This document shows positions 12,493 to 23,382 of a stretch of DNA of 64,000 nt, piece after piece (position 1 is the first letter of the stretch; every line of letters begins with the position of its first letter). The position numbers were made by a program, and so were the translations under genes. The notes beneath the pieces were generated by a model. That model ran no database searches, was not told the origin of the DNA, and saw nothing but the letters and a program-made list of their open reading frames with translations. This DNA comes from Lytechinus pictus (taxonomy: Eukaryota > Echinodermata > Echinoidea > Temnopleuroida > Toxopneustidae): positions 14,013,201 through 14,077,200 of the forward strand of contig NC_087249.1 of NCBI RefSeq assembly GCF_037042905.1. Reading direction: 5' to 3'.

Positions 12493-14653
12493 GGTTTTCC
12501 ACCTGTAATGGGAAAACATTTTCAAGTTCAAGCGTTTATTTCTCGTTTGTTAAAAGAACGGTCTAAAGAAAAGCAGAGGTAGTAAAACTGTAGTACCTCT
12601 ATATTTTTTACCTCTAGTTTTATCTCTGTTTGTCTTTCTTGATGTATACTATGATGTTTATTTATATGGACCTCTGCTTATGCAGTTGTGTCTGGAATAA
12701 AGTATTGAATAAAAATTGAATGTAAGATTAAATGCAATTTAGTCTTAAAGTCTATATAAGATTGTTTATACAAAATAATTGACCATTATACATTACCTAA
12801 AAACAAAAGAAGGTAACAACATCAAATTAAAAAAGAAGGGATGTGAAAAGAAATAATTGAAAAAAAAAGAGATAAGGCATGAAATGAAAGAGAAGACATA
12901 AAGGAAATATAAATAGATCGATGTGAAAAGAAAGTGTCCATCTGTCTCACATTTAAAACATGAGAAAAAAAGAGAAATAGGTATCATATAGGCCAAAGTG
13001 AATTCCACTTTGTATAAGTTTTCATCATGTTTTATTTTGATTTGAATTGTTCATTATTGAAATATTAAAATGAAAGATTGCTTTGGTTCTACCAGTACAC
13101 TGACAGATGTGCATCGACATACACGTATATAGACCTAACCCTGAAATATCAACTAGGCATTTGTATTATACATATTCGTTGTTTTATTCAGTTATTTTAT
13201 CTATTCATTTCGAGAATAAAGCGTCCCAGATTTCAGAACCGCGTACCTGGGCCTTGCAAAATTGGTCTCAAAAGCTGCGCAAGACTCGAAAGTAAAAATT
13301 CAGAGGGCGGCGCGGTTAAAAAAAATTGCGCGGCGAAAATATTGCGCGAATCGTTAAGGGGGGCTCGGAGGCCCCCCCCCCCCGGCCTGGATTCCATCAA
13401 ATTTCTGCTATTATATCGCAAATAAAATGTATCTCCATTAACGGTACTCATCAGGTTCTTAGTAGGCCTACATTATAACATGATGAAATAAACAGAGGCA
13501 TAGAAAGACATTAAGGGACTGACTTCAGAATTACAGTGATATTTCTTTAAATATTCAAAGCTAGTAAGCTAGCCAAATTGATATTGTGTAACATTCTGTC
13601 ATAGATTTTGGGTAACAACAAGCGTCAAATCGATAAGAGTTCTATCCATTGAAATTAAAATCTTGAAATAATGCACTGATCTATTGAAAATGCATTTTAA
13701 AAATAAATAGGGCGTCAGCACCCCCCCCCCCCCCCCCCCCACTACCCAGCAACCAGTGATAACACAAATTCTGCTTCGTTACCTCTCAAGATATTGTTTT
13801 CTTTGATTTCAAATATTGGAAATAAATAAAATGCACATTCTTCTTTGTGTGTAAATCTGTTATCTTTTATTTATTATGGACAAGACTCAGATCGATGGCC
13901 AATTGGCTTGATTGGATTAGGCCTGCCCTCAAACATGTCCGTCCGACATACTCAGTGCCATTCTCCGTCAGTTGCTAGGCGATGTCTTTTCGACGCGGAG
14001 GAGTTGTAGGTGCGATTGTCTTCCGCATCCATGCCTTGTGCGCAGGGGACCTACGGACACAGATAACTTTTGTTCAAATCGCTCCCAATACAATATGCAA
14101 CAAGCCTGATTATCGATTCCCTATCGAAGAAATAGATAACCTGACTGCTTTTAAAATATCACTTTTGTACGGGGCTGCGAATGGATGCCAAAATCGATAT
14201 ATTGCTGTTCAAACTTTTTGCCCCTTCCCCATGCCTATTCATGTCATTTGTAACGATTTTTTATAGATCTGTTTGTTACTATATCAGCGAGGGGAGTCCA
14301 TTTTGGTGTAGGCCATCGCCAATGCTTCCGTGGTCATGTGCTAGTACTTCTTCCTTTTAAAAACTACCAGGTCAAAATCTAACAGGGAGACGAGAAGAAA
14401 AAAAAAAGGCTGTCATAAGACAAGATGGAGAGTGATTGTATCTTATTAAATTGGCCCATGTCAAAATGCCAAGAAGATCTTCCCTGCATGTTGACTGCAT
14501 GTCCATTGCTGGTTGCCTCTGTATACTAATGGCATCGATGTTTTTGGACTCATCTTAGTCTTGGTAAGTCTGGTATGGTTTTTTGTTGTTGGTATTTTGG
14601 GGTTTATTTTATATCGTTTTTTGGCACATAACAACTGCCTTCTTGGCTTTTAA

Positions 14654-15150
14654 AGGGGAAGTTCACCCTGACAAAAGTTTATTGTACAAACAGCAGAAAA
14701 AATAATCAACATTATTGCCAAAGGTTTGAAAAAAATCCCTTAAAGAATTAAAAAGCCTTTAGAATGTCAATTATTTGATTTGTGACATCATTATCGAGCA
14801 GCTTTACTACATATCGTATGGTAAAAAAATCAATGAAATGTAATTTTCTCAGAAAATTGAAAATGGTTTTTACTGTACCTTCAGTATATCAATAGGCAAA
14901 TCATTTCACACCCGTTCCTAAAAAGAAAACAAAATAAGCCATCACGAACAATAAAAAAAAATGAAATTTATGCATTTTTATTACATAATAAATGGGGTAG
15001 CTGCTCGTTTATGACGTCACAAATCCAAAACTTAAAATTCTAATAACTTTCTTAATCTTCAATGGATTTTCATCAAACCTTCACCAATATTTTGTTATTA
15101 TTTTTTCTGCTATTTTTAAAACAAACTTTTCTTCAGGGTGGACTTCCCCT
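14654..15150. mobile_element. TTAA-flanked MITE with long terminal inverted repeats
   Basis: Starts AGGGGAAGTTCACCCTGA and ends with the reverse complement of AGGGGAAGTCCACCCTGA. The inverted similarity continues inward for roughly 90 bp. It is flanked by TTAA on both sides (14650-14653 and 15151-15154). TTAA targets are used by piggyBac and Kolobok superfamilies. At 497 bp with no coding frame, it is non-autonomous. Confidence 0.88.
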
Positions 15151-16244
15151 TTAACTGAGAACATCACAGTAAAATTATGTTCTGCAACTGCATAAAAACG
15201 TTAACAATGATTAATGGCCCTTTTGTGCAGTTTTTTTTTAAATTAGGGGGCACAACTTGAAATATCTGGAAAATTGTATCAACATTTACGAGCGAGCGAA
15301 AATTCCAACCTTTTTATAATTAAAATCTTACTTTGTGATACATTTATACATAATATTCAGAAAAGTATGCTGTATATCACACTTAATCCCTTTTCCTTCT
15401 TTTTTCTACTTTTTCATTCTATTTCTGAATCATATTGAATCAACTACCCTAAAGACCCCTCACCTTCCCCTGTAGGCCAACGGGCCCCCTCACTATTTTT
15501 CAGGAAAAGAAAGGGGAAGAGGGGAAGAAAAGAAAAGAGCAAAGGAAGGGCAAAGGATGTCTGTTATGCAATGATACAGTACCCATAATTTCTATCTTCA
15601 TAATAAATCGAACTAATTTTGGGGTTGTCTTAAGGACCCACGTCCCATGTGCCAAATACAATTTCGCATACTTTATAAGAAGGACTCTTTTAGGTGGCCC
15701 TACATTTCTCCTTCATTAATTGTGTCTTTCTTTATGTCACTGAAGACATAATTTATGATTAATGAATTGATGTTTATGATTAGAAATGATGGGCCAAATT
15801 CATAAAAAGGTTAATTGTTTTGTCTTGCCATTTACATTTTATTTGAATCCGATACGCACTAAGATAATCAATCGAGTGAAGGGAAATTTCAAGCCAGTGT
15901 TAATGGCATAAACTCTTGAAAAGTCAGCGTTTGCTTGGAAAGATAAACTTACATTTGCATTGCTTATGATTTATGGCAATTCTAGAATTTGGAACAAGTT
16001 TACAAATTAAGATTTTACATTCCATGTTACTTCGAGAGCAGATGATTTTGTCGCTTCCAGCCCCCACAGCCATGAAATTATTATAAGATTATTGTCGAAT
16101 CTTCCTTAGGTTGATATTTCTTATTCTGAAAAAAAGAGATAGATGGGTTAATGGTATAGGATTTCAATTGATAACAGTATTTTGTTAAAATGTTACCATG
16201 GATATTGTCGTATCTTAACTCTACAAATCAGAAAATCTTTGACT

Positions 16245-16270
16245 ATTCTTTTTTTTTTTCTTCCCAGCAG
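16245..16270 (+). promoter_or_regulatory. Probable splice acceptor of a 5'-UTR intron
   Basis: A run of T and C ends in CCCAGCAG 18 nt upstream of the ATG at 16289. This would exclude the first 33 codons of the longer open frame. Inference from sequence shape only. Confidence 0.55.
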
Positions 16271-16288
16271 GTTACTCCCACTTTCAAG

Positions 16289-18418
16289 ATGACGTACGGA
16301 ACCAAGAATTACGGCGCCGTAGCGTCAGCCTACGGACCACTAACTAGAAACATGCCCAACGTAAAGACGGCAACTGGACAGCAAGACGGAGACAACCAGT
16401 GGAAGCAGAAGCAAAAAGTACTTCATGGTTCTCTTCTTGAGTACACGAAGAGGATGGACAAGATCAAACAGGCTCGGATGGCCATTTCAAAGAGCAAGGA
16501 ACAAGGTCGATTAAGTTCGGTACCACAGCAACGACGGCACTTTAAAATGGTCTTACCCGGTTTGGACCAACTGGAGCACGACGCACTGTCTTTGACCAAT
16601 AAGTTCATGAGCCAGGCCCAGTTCCAATCAGCATCCAGTGCCGCAGATAAGGTAATTGAACGGTCTAAGGAGACGTTGCCATCAGAAGGTGTTAAGTCCA
16701 GTATCTTCAGCAACGAGGTACAGGAGCGGTCAAAGGCATCCCCGAACTCGTTTAAACAGAACTGGAGAGTTCTGAAGGATGTTAAGGTCAGGAACATACC
16801 GGTCCTGAAAACGAAAGATGGTGTTGTTTATTCAACGGTTTGCCGCCCAGCTAAGATAAATCAACCTCAAACAGCAGAGACCTTTGAAGATACAAGGACC
16901 ACCATCGTGAAACTGGACGAGCAAGGGATTGCCAGTACAAATGTGACCAATGAAAACTTCCGGAAGTATCACCCTGGAATCTTACCAATGCCTGGTATGA
17001 AAGGCCCTTACAAGTCCAAGGTTACCCTCCATGTTTCGTTGCCCCAGATGGAGAGGGAATTCGATGGTGAACCCGACGAGGAAAATGACACCAACTCCTG
17101 CTCCATCGACTTACCGAACGATTCGCAATCGTCAAGCCGCGTTCAGACACCAAACCCTACAAAGATTGACACCGGACAGGACATATCAAGTGCTACTCTT
17201 CAAAACAAAGAGAAATTCGAAGCTGTTTTGAGCAACGATCCAATGGATGATAGAAACGGTGCAACACGTGATAAAGAGAAGCCGGGAGATGTCGCAAAAT
17301 CTTTAAAAGGAAGTGACAAACACAATGATCGTCCAAATGAAAAAGGCAATGTCAAAAGGCATATTAAAAATGAGAATGCTAAAACTATTTCTCCTCTTAA
17401 GAAAATATCGGTTTTGCCGCCGACATCGAATTTACCACGCGCGAATAAGCATGGTGAAAAGAACCACTATCCTTGCGCTGATTGTCCTGTTTGCAAAGCT
17501 GAAATGGAAAGCTCTGAATCGAATTCATCTGTGCTTAAGAAAAATGACAAGCCATTGCCAAATATCAAGTCGTCATCTGGCCAAGATTCGAGCCGCGAGA
17601 AAAATAAAGTTAAAAGAAGCTCTCTACAACAGATAACCTTACCAGGCGGTGTGATGAAATTAGGAAAGGTGACGTATCACAGGACGTACAAGATCAATGT
17701 CAGACCAGTACCTCCGCATATGAAGCAGATGGTAGGTGGTGTCAGCAGTGAGCTAACGCTGCATGATTCCTTTGCAGATGCAGTCAAAGGCACCGATGTT
17801 CTCAAGGAAGCCGAACGAACTATTCGCTTTGAAAAGAACCGCAAGGAGAACCAAGAACGGAGGAAGAGATTTACCAATGAGACGAAGCCGATGCAACCGT
17901 TGTGCAGACACGGTCGTTTCGTGCAGGAGTGTTACACGTGTAGAGCTGTTGAAGAGATCCGTCAAAGATTAAACAGCTCTTACAGCCGTAGCGAGCAGCA
18001 ATACCAATGGAACCTACTGTCGAAACACGAACGGCACTTGACGCAGAATGGCAGTAGGCCTATGTCGAACGTAAAACCACCACTGCGAAAGAACGCTCCG
18101 TACAGGTTATCCGCAATCTCTAAACCTACCGATACTGTTCATGCTGCAGAAGACAGTAATGCACCCCCTGGTGAACCTGGTGGTAGGGTCATCACTGAAA
18201 AGGAAGAAGGACGTGCCAATCCTCAAGGTTTGCTCCCGAAACATGCAGAAGGCAATATCGACGAGAACTGTGGCAATGTGTCGAATGAGAATGAAGAATT
18301 GGCGAACAAAAAGGTCCGATTCGCTGAGGAAAGAATATACGATCCCATGAGGGGGTCCTACAGACAGAGCAATAATTCGAACAATGAACAGATGCTTTTA
18401 TCGCCCCTTAAAAACTGA
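16289..18418 (+). CDS. Uncharacterised 709-aa protein, intronless coding region
   Basis: The frame is open from 16190, but a pyrimidine tract ending in CAG at 16270 looks like a splice acceptor, so ATG at 16289 (MTYGTKNYGAV) is the likelier start, with an intron in the 5' UTR. I do not recognise the family. The protein is hydrophilic, rich in Lys, Ser and Asn, without signal peptide or membrane segment, and mostly low in predicted structure. Two cysteine clusters stand out: CADCPVC (C396, C399, C402) and CRHGRFVQECYTC (C539, H541, C548, C551), the latter shaped like a metal-binding knuckle. Between them lies a conserved-looking patch, GGVMKLGKVTYHRTYKI. A charged segment of coiled-coil character (EAERTIRFEKNRKENQERRK) comes just before the second cluster. 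Near the C terminus KVRF (675-678), followed by acidic residues, fits the RVxF docking motif for protein phosphatase 1. Codon composition is even throughout and no frameshift is seen, so a real gene is very likely. Confidence 0.85.
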   Translation: MTYGTKNYGAVASAYGPLTRNMPNVKTATGQQDGDNQWKQKQKVLHGSLLEYTKRMDKIKQARMAISKSKEQGRLSSVPQQRRHFKMVLPGLDQLEHDALSLTNKFMSQAQFQSASSAADKVIERSKETLPSEGVKSSIFSNEVQERSKASPNSFKQNWRVLKDVKVRNIPVLKTKDGVVYSTVCRPAKINQPQTAETFEDTRTTIVKLDEQGIASTNVTNENFRKYHPGILPMPGMKGPYKSKVTLHVSLPQMEREFDGEPDEENDTNSCSIDLPNDSQSSSRVQTPNPTKIDTGQDISSATLQNKEKFEAVLSNDPMDDRNGATRDKEKPGDVAKSLKGSDKHNDRPNEKGNVKRHIKNENAKTISPLKKISVLPPTSNLPRANKHGEKNHYPCADCPVCKAEMESSESNSSVLKKNDKPLPNIKSSSGQDSSREKNKVKRSSLQQITLPGGVMKLGKVTYHRTYKINVRPVPPHMKQMVGGVSSELTLHDSFADAVKGTDVLKEAERTIRFEKNRKENQERRKRFTNETKPMQPLCRHGRFVQECYTCRAVEEIRQRLNSSYSRSEQQYQWNLLSKHERHLTQNGSRPMSNVKPPLRKNAPYRLSAISKPTDTVHAAEDSNAPPGEPGGRVITEKEEGRANPQGLLPKHAEGNIDENCGNVSNENEELANKKVRFAEERIYDPMRGSYRQSNNSNNEQMLLSPLKN

Positions 18419-18471
18419 CAAGATTTATTGTCATTTTTTCCGTTTATTGAATAAGGTATTAATGTATTATA

Positions 18472-18876
18472 CAGTGGCGTAATGAGCAACAGAATTGAGG
18501 GGCCAGATATGGTGAATCGCGTAAAATTAATGAAAAAATTGCGAGCGAGCGAAGCGATCGAGCAAAAACTTCGACATTTATTACAAAAGTCCAATTTGGA
18601 GATATATTTTGACATGACATTCAGAAAATAACATCATGTTTCACCCTTCTCTCTTTCCTTTTTTTTCTTGGTCGTGAAAAATTAGGGGGGCATACAGCAG
18701 TGCTATTCGACATAATCATGTACATAGAGGCCTAAAATGTATGGACCAGTGGCGTGAAAAAAAAAAGAGAATGAGGGGCGAGACATGGCGTATCGGGCAA
18801 AATTTATTCTCCATTTGTTTTTCTTGGTCGTGAAAAAACATTTTTGGGCAAGCTTCCCTAAGACTGTAAGCCACTG
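18472..18876. mobile_element. Possible hAT-like fragment with CAGTGGCGTA end
   Basis: Begins CAGTGGCGTAATG and has a reversed CCACTG near 18871-18876. A second internal CAGTGGCGTG at about 18747 suggests a nested or duplicated copy. GCGAGCGAGCGAAGCG near 18540 recalls the palindromic motif of the element at 6426-7615. No convincing 8-bp target duplication was found. Confidence 0.4.
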
Positions 18877-20338
18877 TAATGTACTCCATATGTATTTTAC
18901 GTGCTGTGTAATTTAAAATGAGCCTATTCATGTTATATCGTAAATATCGTGATTACTGTTATGTGCATACTACTAAGCAATGCTTTTGTCTTTCAATCAT
19001 TCTATCAGCTGGGCTGATTCAGGGAAAGATGTTAATAGTAGTAACATTCTATCAAGTGATTGATGTGGCCTGCAGCTCCTGTAAACCAATCTGGGGGCTC
19101 GTTGCGCAAAGTAACTGCGCGCTTGATCAGTGTCATGCGAGTGAGCAAAACGAGCAAGTACACTTTACAAATACAAAAAGCGAAAAATGATGGAAAAGGG
19201 TAGAAAAGGGCCGAGGAATGACACCATCTTCCACCCTCATCAAAAACACTGCCTCTCCCCGACCCTTTTAAAGGGAAATTCATGAAAGGAACATGCGAAC
19301 ATAATTCTTCGTTTTCACCTACAAATTGCAGAAGCTCTATTGCGATATGCTCAGTCGTTTCGTTCCCTCACCCGCTCCGTAGACTCCCCTGCAAATGTAT
19401 GATCATAAACATGTTGAACGTAATGATATTCTTGCTATCTTGAAAAAGAAATTATAGCCTTGTAACGAATTGTAAGACAGGATTAATTGCAAATATATCT
19501 ATATTCTTATATAGAGTATATTTATTGTTGTTTATTTACTCATTGTGTTCATTGTGTTTAGCATGTACCCAATATGTTATATTTTCAGAAAATATGCAAT
19601 CAGTGACAGTGGCATGTGGTACTAGAAACACCATCAATGTATCATTCAAATACTAATAAATCCCCCTTCGGGTCATATTATTTTCGTTAGTTATTTATTT
19701 ATATTTTTCTTCCTAAACTTTTTTTTGGGGGGGAGGGTACAGCATGTATTATAATTGAACAAATTTATCGAGAGACTGTTTGTAGTTTGAGTTCAAATAA
19801 AATATGAAATAGGAAAACACTGCAACAGACCTGTAGACAAATACATTGAAATTTAATGAATATCTGTTCTAATAATTCAAAACCAATGATGACAATTTTT
19901 CTATTAAACAAAGTTCACTGCGTTCTAAAATAAGTTTTGTTTACTCCATTTGCTCCAAAATATTTTGCAAGGAATATATTTTATTACGAAAAGTCATCCA
20001 GTAGTACATGGGATTAACTTGTCACAGGTCGACATTTTATCGAAACGAAATATAAATTTAAAAAAAAAGTATAAAGAAACAGCACAAAAGTGGTACTTAC
20101 CTTACAGAAACTATACGAATTATATATAGTAAAAAAAATTGGCACTAGATGAACCAGATAAAATCAAAACAGATATTTCCAGTTATCACAAATAGATCCA
20201 ACCTTCTCAATGATGACAAAAATAAAAATACATGAAATATTGTTTGGACCGCACCCCGAATCGACTAATGAATATAGAACTCAATAGAGCACATGACCTA
20301 TCTGTGTGTAAAACTCAGAAAGAGAGAAGGGGAGGGAG

Positions 20339-20343
20339 GGAGA

Positions 20344-20379
<36 letters not shown>
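20339..20379. repeat. GA dinucleotide microsatellite
   Basis: Nearly uninterrupted GAGAGA for about 40 bp. Confidence 0.95.
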
Positions 20380-20382
<3 letters not shown>

Positions 20383-22253
20383 GAGATCATAGCTAGCGAT
20401 ACACTAATTAAGCTAAAAGCTAAGTAGATTCAACACTACCACCAACTGGAATGTGGGCTTGCGTATAGATTAAAGCAATTTAAAAATCAATATATTCCTC
20501 TAGCCCACCATCTGTTTTAAACGTAATCAATTGTTATTTGCTAACCAGTGAAGATCTTTATTTTCATTTCGACACATTAATTAACTTTCGTTTCATGCTA
20601 GATGATATGAATATTTAGGCTATATCTCATAATACAACTGATCTGAATAACATTGCCCAAAGTCCCAACTGTAAAGGTTGTCCCGCCCCCGGTCCCACCC
20701 CTTCCTCCCCCTCTCTCTCCCCACACCCTCTCTCCATCTCTCCCTCTCTCTAGTTCTTTCTCTCTTTATCTCTCTCTTTCTCTCACACACGCATTGAACA
20801 TTCATGTGGGGTGCGTTCATGGGGTTGTAGAGCGTGTGTATGAAAGAGATGGGAAAAGAAAATGACGCGGGTCACGCGTATCTGTGCAGATTTTTGGCTT
20901 TTTGGGGGCCTACGTCTGGTTTATTTGCTTAAACAGACATACTAGAACAAAATGAAATAATCATCTTGACTAAACTGAAATAACACAAACACCCGATAAC
21001 AAGGACGCAATTCGAAAATATAATAATTAGCCATTCTCATTTACCCAGAGTTTCCACAGAAGCTCTTATGAACTGTTTTTTACAGCGGGCCCTGCATAAC
21101 AAGCTCTCTTTGAAATCTAACAAAAGTAAAAGTAACGAACAAAGTGAGCAAATCAAATTACAGAATTACTCTCTGGCTAATGTTAATGCAAAATTTAGGT
21201 TTGTCTGGGAATAGTTTGTTTAACGAAATTGTTTCCAGTAATAAAGTGTTTCTCTTAAATTCAAAACCTAGAATTTCCCCTGGTCATGACCTGCTGGTGA
21301 TACAATGATCTGCTATTGCATTTCCTATAATACTATATTCATATTTTAGCAAATAATAAACTTTGCATTCATATGCTAAAAACAAAAAGAAATGTAATCT
21401 TAAAATATATTCAAACTTGAACTTAATGTCTCATTTGGCAGTACACACTATAATATATGTACCAGTTGGTTCGTAAAGTCGTACGTTACATGAAGAACGG
21501 TTTTGTGAAACAGACCTGGCTTGGTTTGTGATGTCCCTCCTCCTTCTTTTTCCTCTTCTTCTTCTTTATATTCTTCTTTTTTTTCTTCTTCATATTCATT
21601 TTACATATAAACATACTAGAACATACATTTTGCCCAATGTCTGTATCCACATTTAATATGAAAGTACAATTTTTTTAGTAGACATTAACATGATAAGCAC
21701 TGAGAAGTAAGAAACATGTACAACATGACAGTACCTTTTCTGCGACCCCACAAAATATTAAAAAATCGACATAATATACAAAAGATCTTTTTGAGCATTA
21801 ACTTGAGAATGCCAAGAGTTATATGCAAAACTAAGTGCAAAATAAATGTAATTCTTACAAAGTCCAGAATTTCTCAGAGGAGAGGCACAAAAACCACCCA
21901 CCTTTTTCACGCAGCAAATAAGGTACAATAAAATTTATCACTCCAATCACCCCCCCCCCCCCCCTCTTTGACACCGGGAGTCAAAAGATGTTTACACATT
22001 TTTGTTTTTACTAAACACGTATGGAGGTCAAACTAAGAGAAAACTTTGATACCTCTTGCGCATATCTACAGACTCTTAAATAAATTCGAATAGGAAAATG
22101 AGTCCAAATCGCTCGGATGAACTTGATAAATATTTGTTACTGGAGCATAAACTTCCCCTAATGATGACCGTGCGTTATACTTTATGCCCTTCGTATGTAG
22201 GACTTCATTAACAATATCATATCACACTTGTTGATTAAGCGTTCCCCTCTCTT

Positions 22254-22387
22254 TTGGACACGTGACAACTTTCCCTGATTTTGATTGGGTAAGAAGCACA
22301 GGTGTCTTAATGTTGCTATGGTAACTGTCAGATAAATCAGAATTTATTGGATGAAACGTCCGACAACTTGAAGTCTTTCCATGAAAT
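22254..22387. mobile_element. Short inverted-repeat element, GTCCGACAA/TGACAACTTT family
   Basis: The segment runs from ACACGTGACAACTTTCCCTG through ATTTTGATTGGGTAAG and CTATGGTAACTGTCAG to GGATGAAACGTCCGACAACTT. The same ordered motifs occur at 28720-28915, 24842-25000 (opposite orientation) and 58126-58298, which defines a dispersed MITE family. Confidence 0.6.
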
Positions 22388-23145
22388 ACAACGTGTTCCT
22401 CGTTCAGAGCAGAAAGGCCGCTCCAAAGACCCGGAGGTAGGCGGCAGGGCTGACTTATACCCCTGTATATAGTCATTTTTTGCAATAGGGAAGAAAGAGG
22501 AGAAAACGAAAAAAAAGACGAAGAAAACATACGAAGAACGACGAAGGAAGAGTTTGAAAATGTCTGTATCTGGGCTGTGTAAATACTAATGCCCCCATTT
22601 TACCGCTGAGAAAAGAGTGACTTTATCTTCATGTTTTCTTACCCCACTCCTTTTAAAAATGCACCGGCGCCGCACCCGATGATATACATGATATAGAAAA
22701 CCCTGGTTCATTATAACATCATTTTATATGTTCGGAACTTAGCCAATGTGAATTTAGATTATGACACTACTGCATATATATAGCAGGCTAAATCAGACAC
22801 CCACGAAAAATATAGCAGAAAAATTGACTGTCTTTGAAAACTGATACGGCTCTCTTTGTATACAGTCATATCTTAGGCTCAGGCATGATGTATTCATTTA
22901 CCCAACAAAATGTTGATTATGAAATCAGACAACTATTTCTTCTAGCATGAAGCCATCCCTGCTAATATTGTTTTAATAAATAAGATCAAACTCATCGTTG
23001 CGAACTATATTCACGTTGCATGATGGACTTTGGTCTGAGTCTGGGCTGGAATGAATACTCCGGTCGGTGTCTGGGGCTCATTAGTCGTTATTGACTCTCA
23101 GTAAAAGCAAACGAAGTGGAGCTTCGACCCGGATCTATACAAGCC

Positions 23146-23382
23146 TCAAGTGACTCTAAACATGCCGAAATAACTTGTGTCTTCAAACAGGCAGACTCGA
23201 CGAGGGGTGTACAGCATTTTAATGGCAACCTTCGCCCTTGGAGGAAGGTACACGAGACCGCCGATGAAGCATGTTTTGTACTTGCTTGTCTGTTCCGAGA
23301 TCGGGGCGATGCAGGTGAATGCTTCGACACCATCGATCACTATGGTATGACCGATGTACTCATTTGGGTCGTAGTACATCAT
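23146..23382 (-). CDS. TNF-ligand exon 4: second half of the TNF homology domain and stop
   Basis: Acceptor CTTTTTAG, then residues 420-497 and a stop. It contains FTCIAPI and KYKTCFIGGLVYLPP, with the cysteine pair on neighbouring strands, and a terminal FGMFRV strand typical of the fold. Confidence 0.92.
   Translation of the reverse strand: MMYYDPNEYIGHTIVIDGVEAFTCIAPISEQTSKYKTCFIGGLVYLPPRAKVAIKMLYTPRRVCLFEDTSYFGMFRVT

Larger units (their letters stand above)
12493..16270. other. Intergenic region between the receptor and the 709-aa gene
   Basis: No exon recognised. It contains C-homopolymers (near 13372 and 13720), a GC-rich repeat remnant near 13235-13400, the TTAA-flanked element at 14654-15150, and AT-rich DNA. 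The promoter and 5' untranslated exon of the 709-aa gene are expected here: a polypyrimidine tract with CAG at 16245-16270 looks like the 3' end of a 5'-UTR intron. Confidence 0.5.
18419..23145. other. Intergenic region between convergent genes
   Basis: No gene recognised. It separates the 3' ends of the 709-aa gene (plus) and the TNF-ligand gene (minus). It holds a possible CAGTGGCG-ended element (18472-18876), a GA microsatellite (about 20339-20379), a pyrimidine-rich CT stretch (about 20690-20790), a C-run near 21951-21964, and a short inverted-repeat element near 22254-22387. Confidence 0.55.

Noticed and set aside
13982-14266. 94-codon plus-strand frame
   Set aside because: No family resemblance, signal or splice context; similar lengths are expected by chance.
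16190-16288. N-terminal extension of the 709-aa protein by 33 residues
   Set aside because: A polypyrimidine tract with CAG at 16270 suggests intron sequence, and the extension contains a homopolymer-coded SFFFSS stretch unlike the rest.
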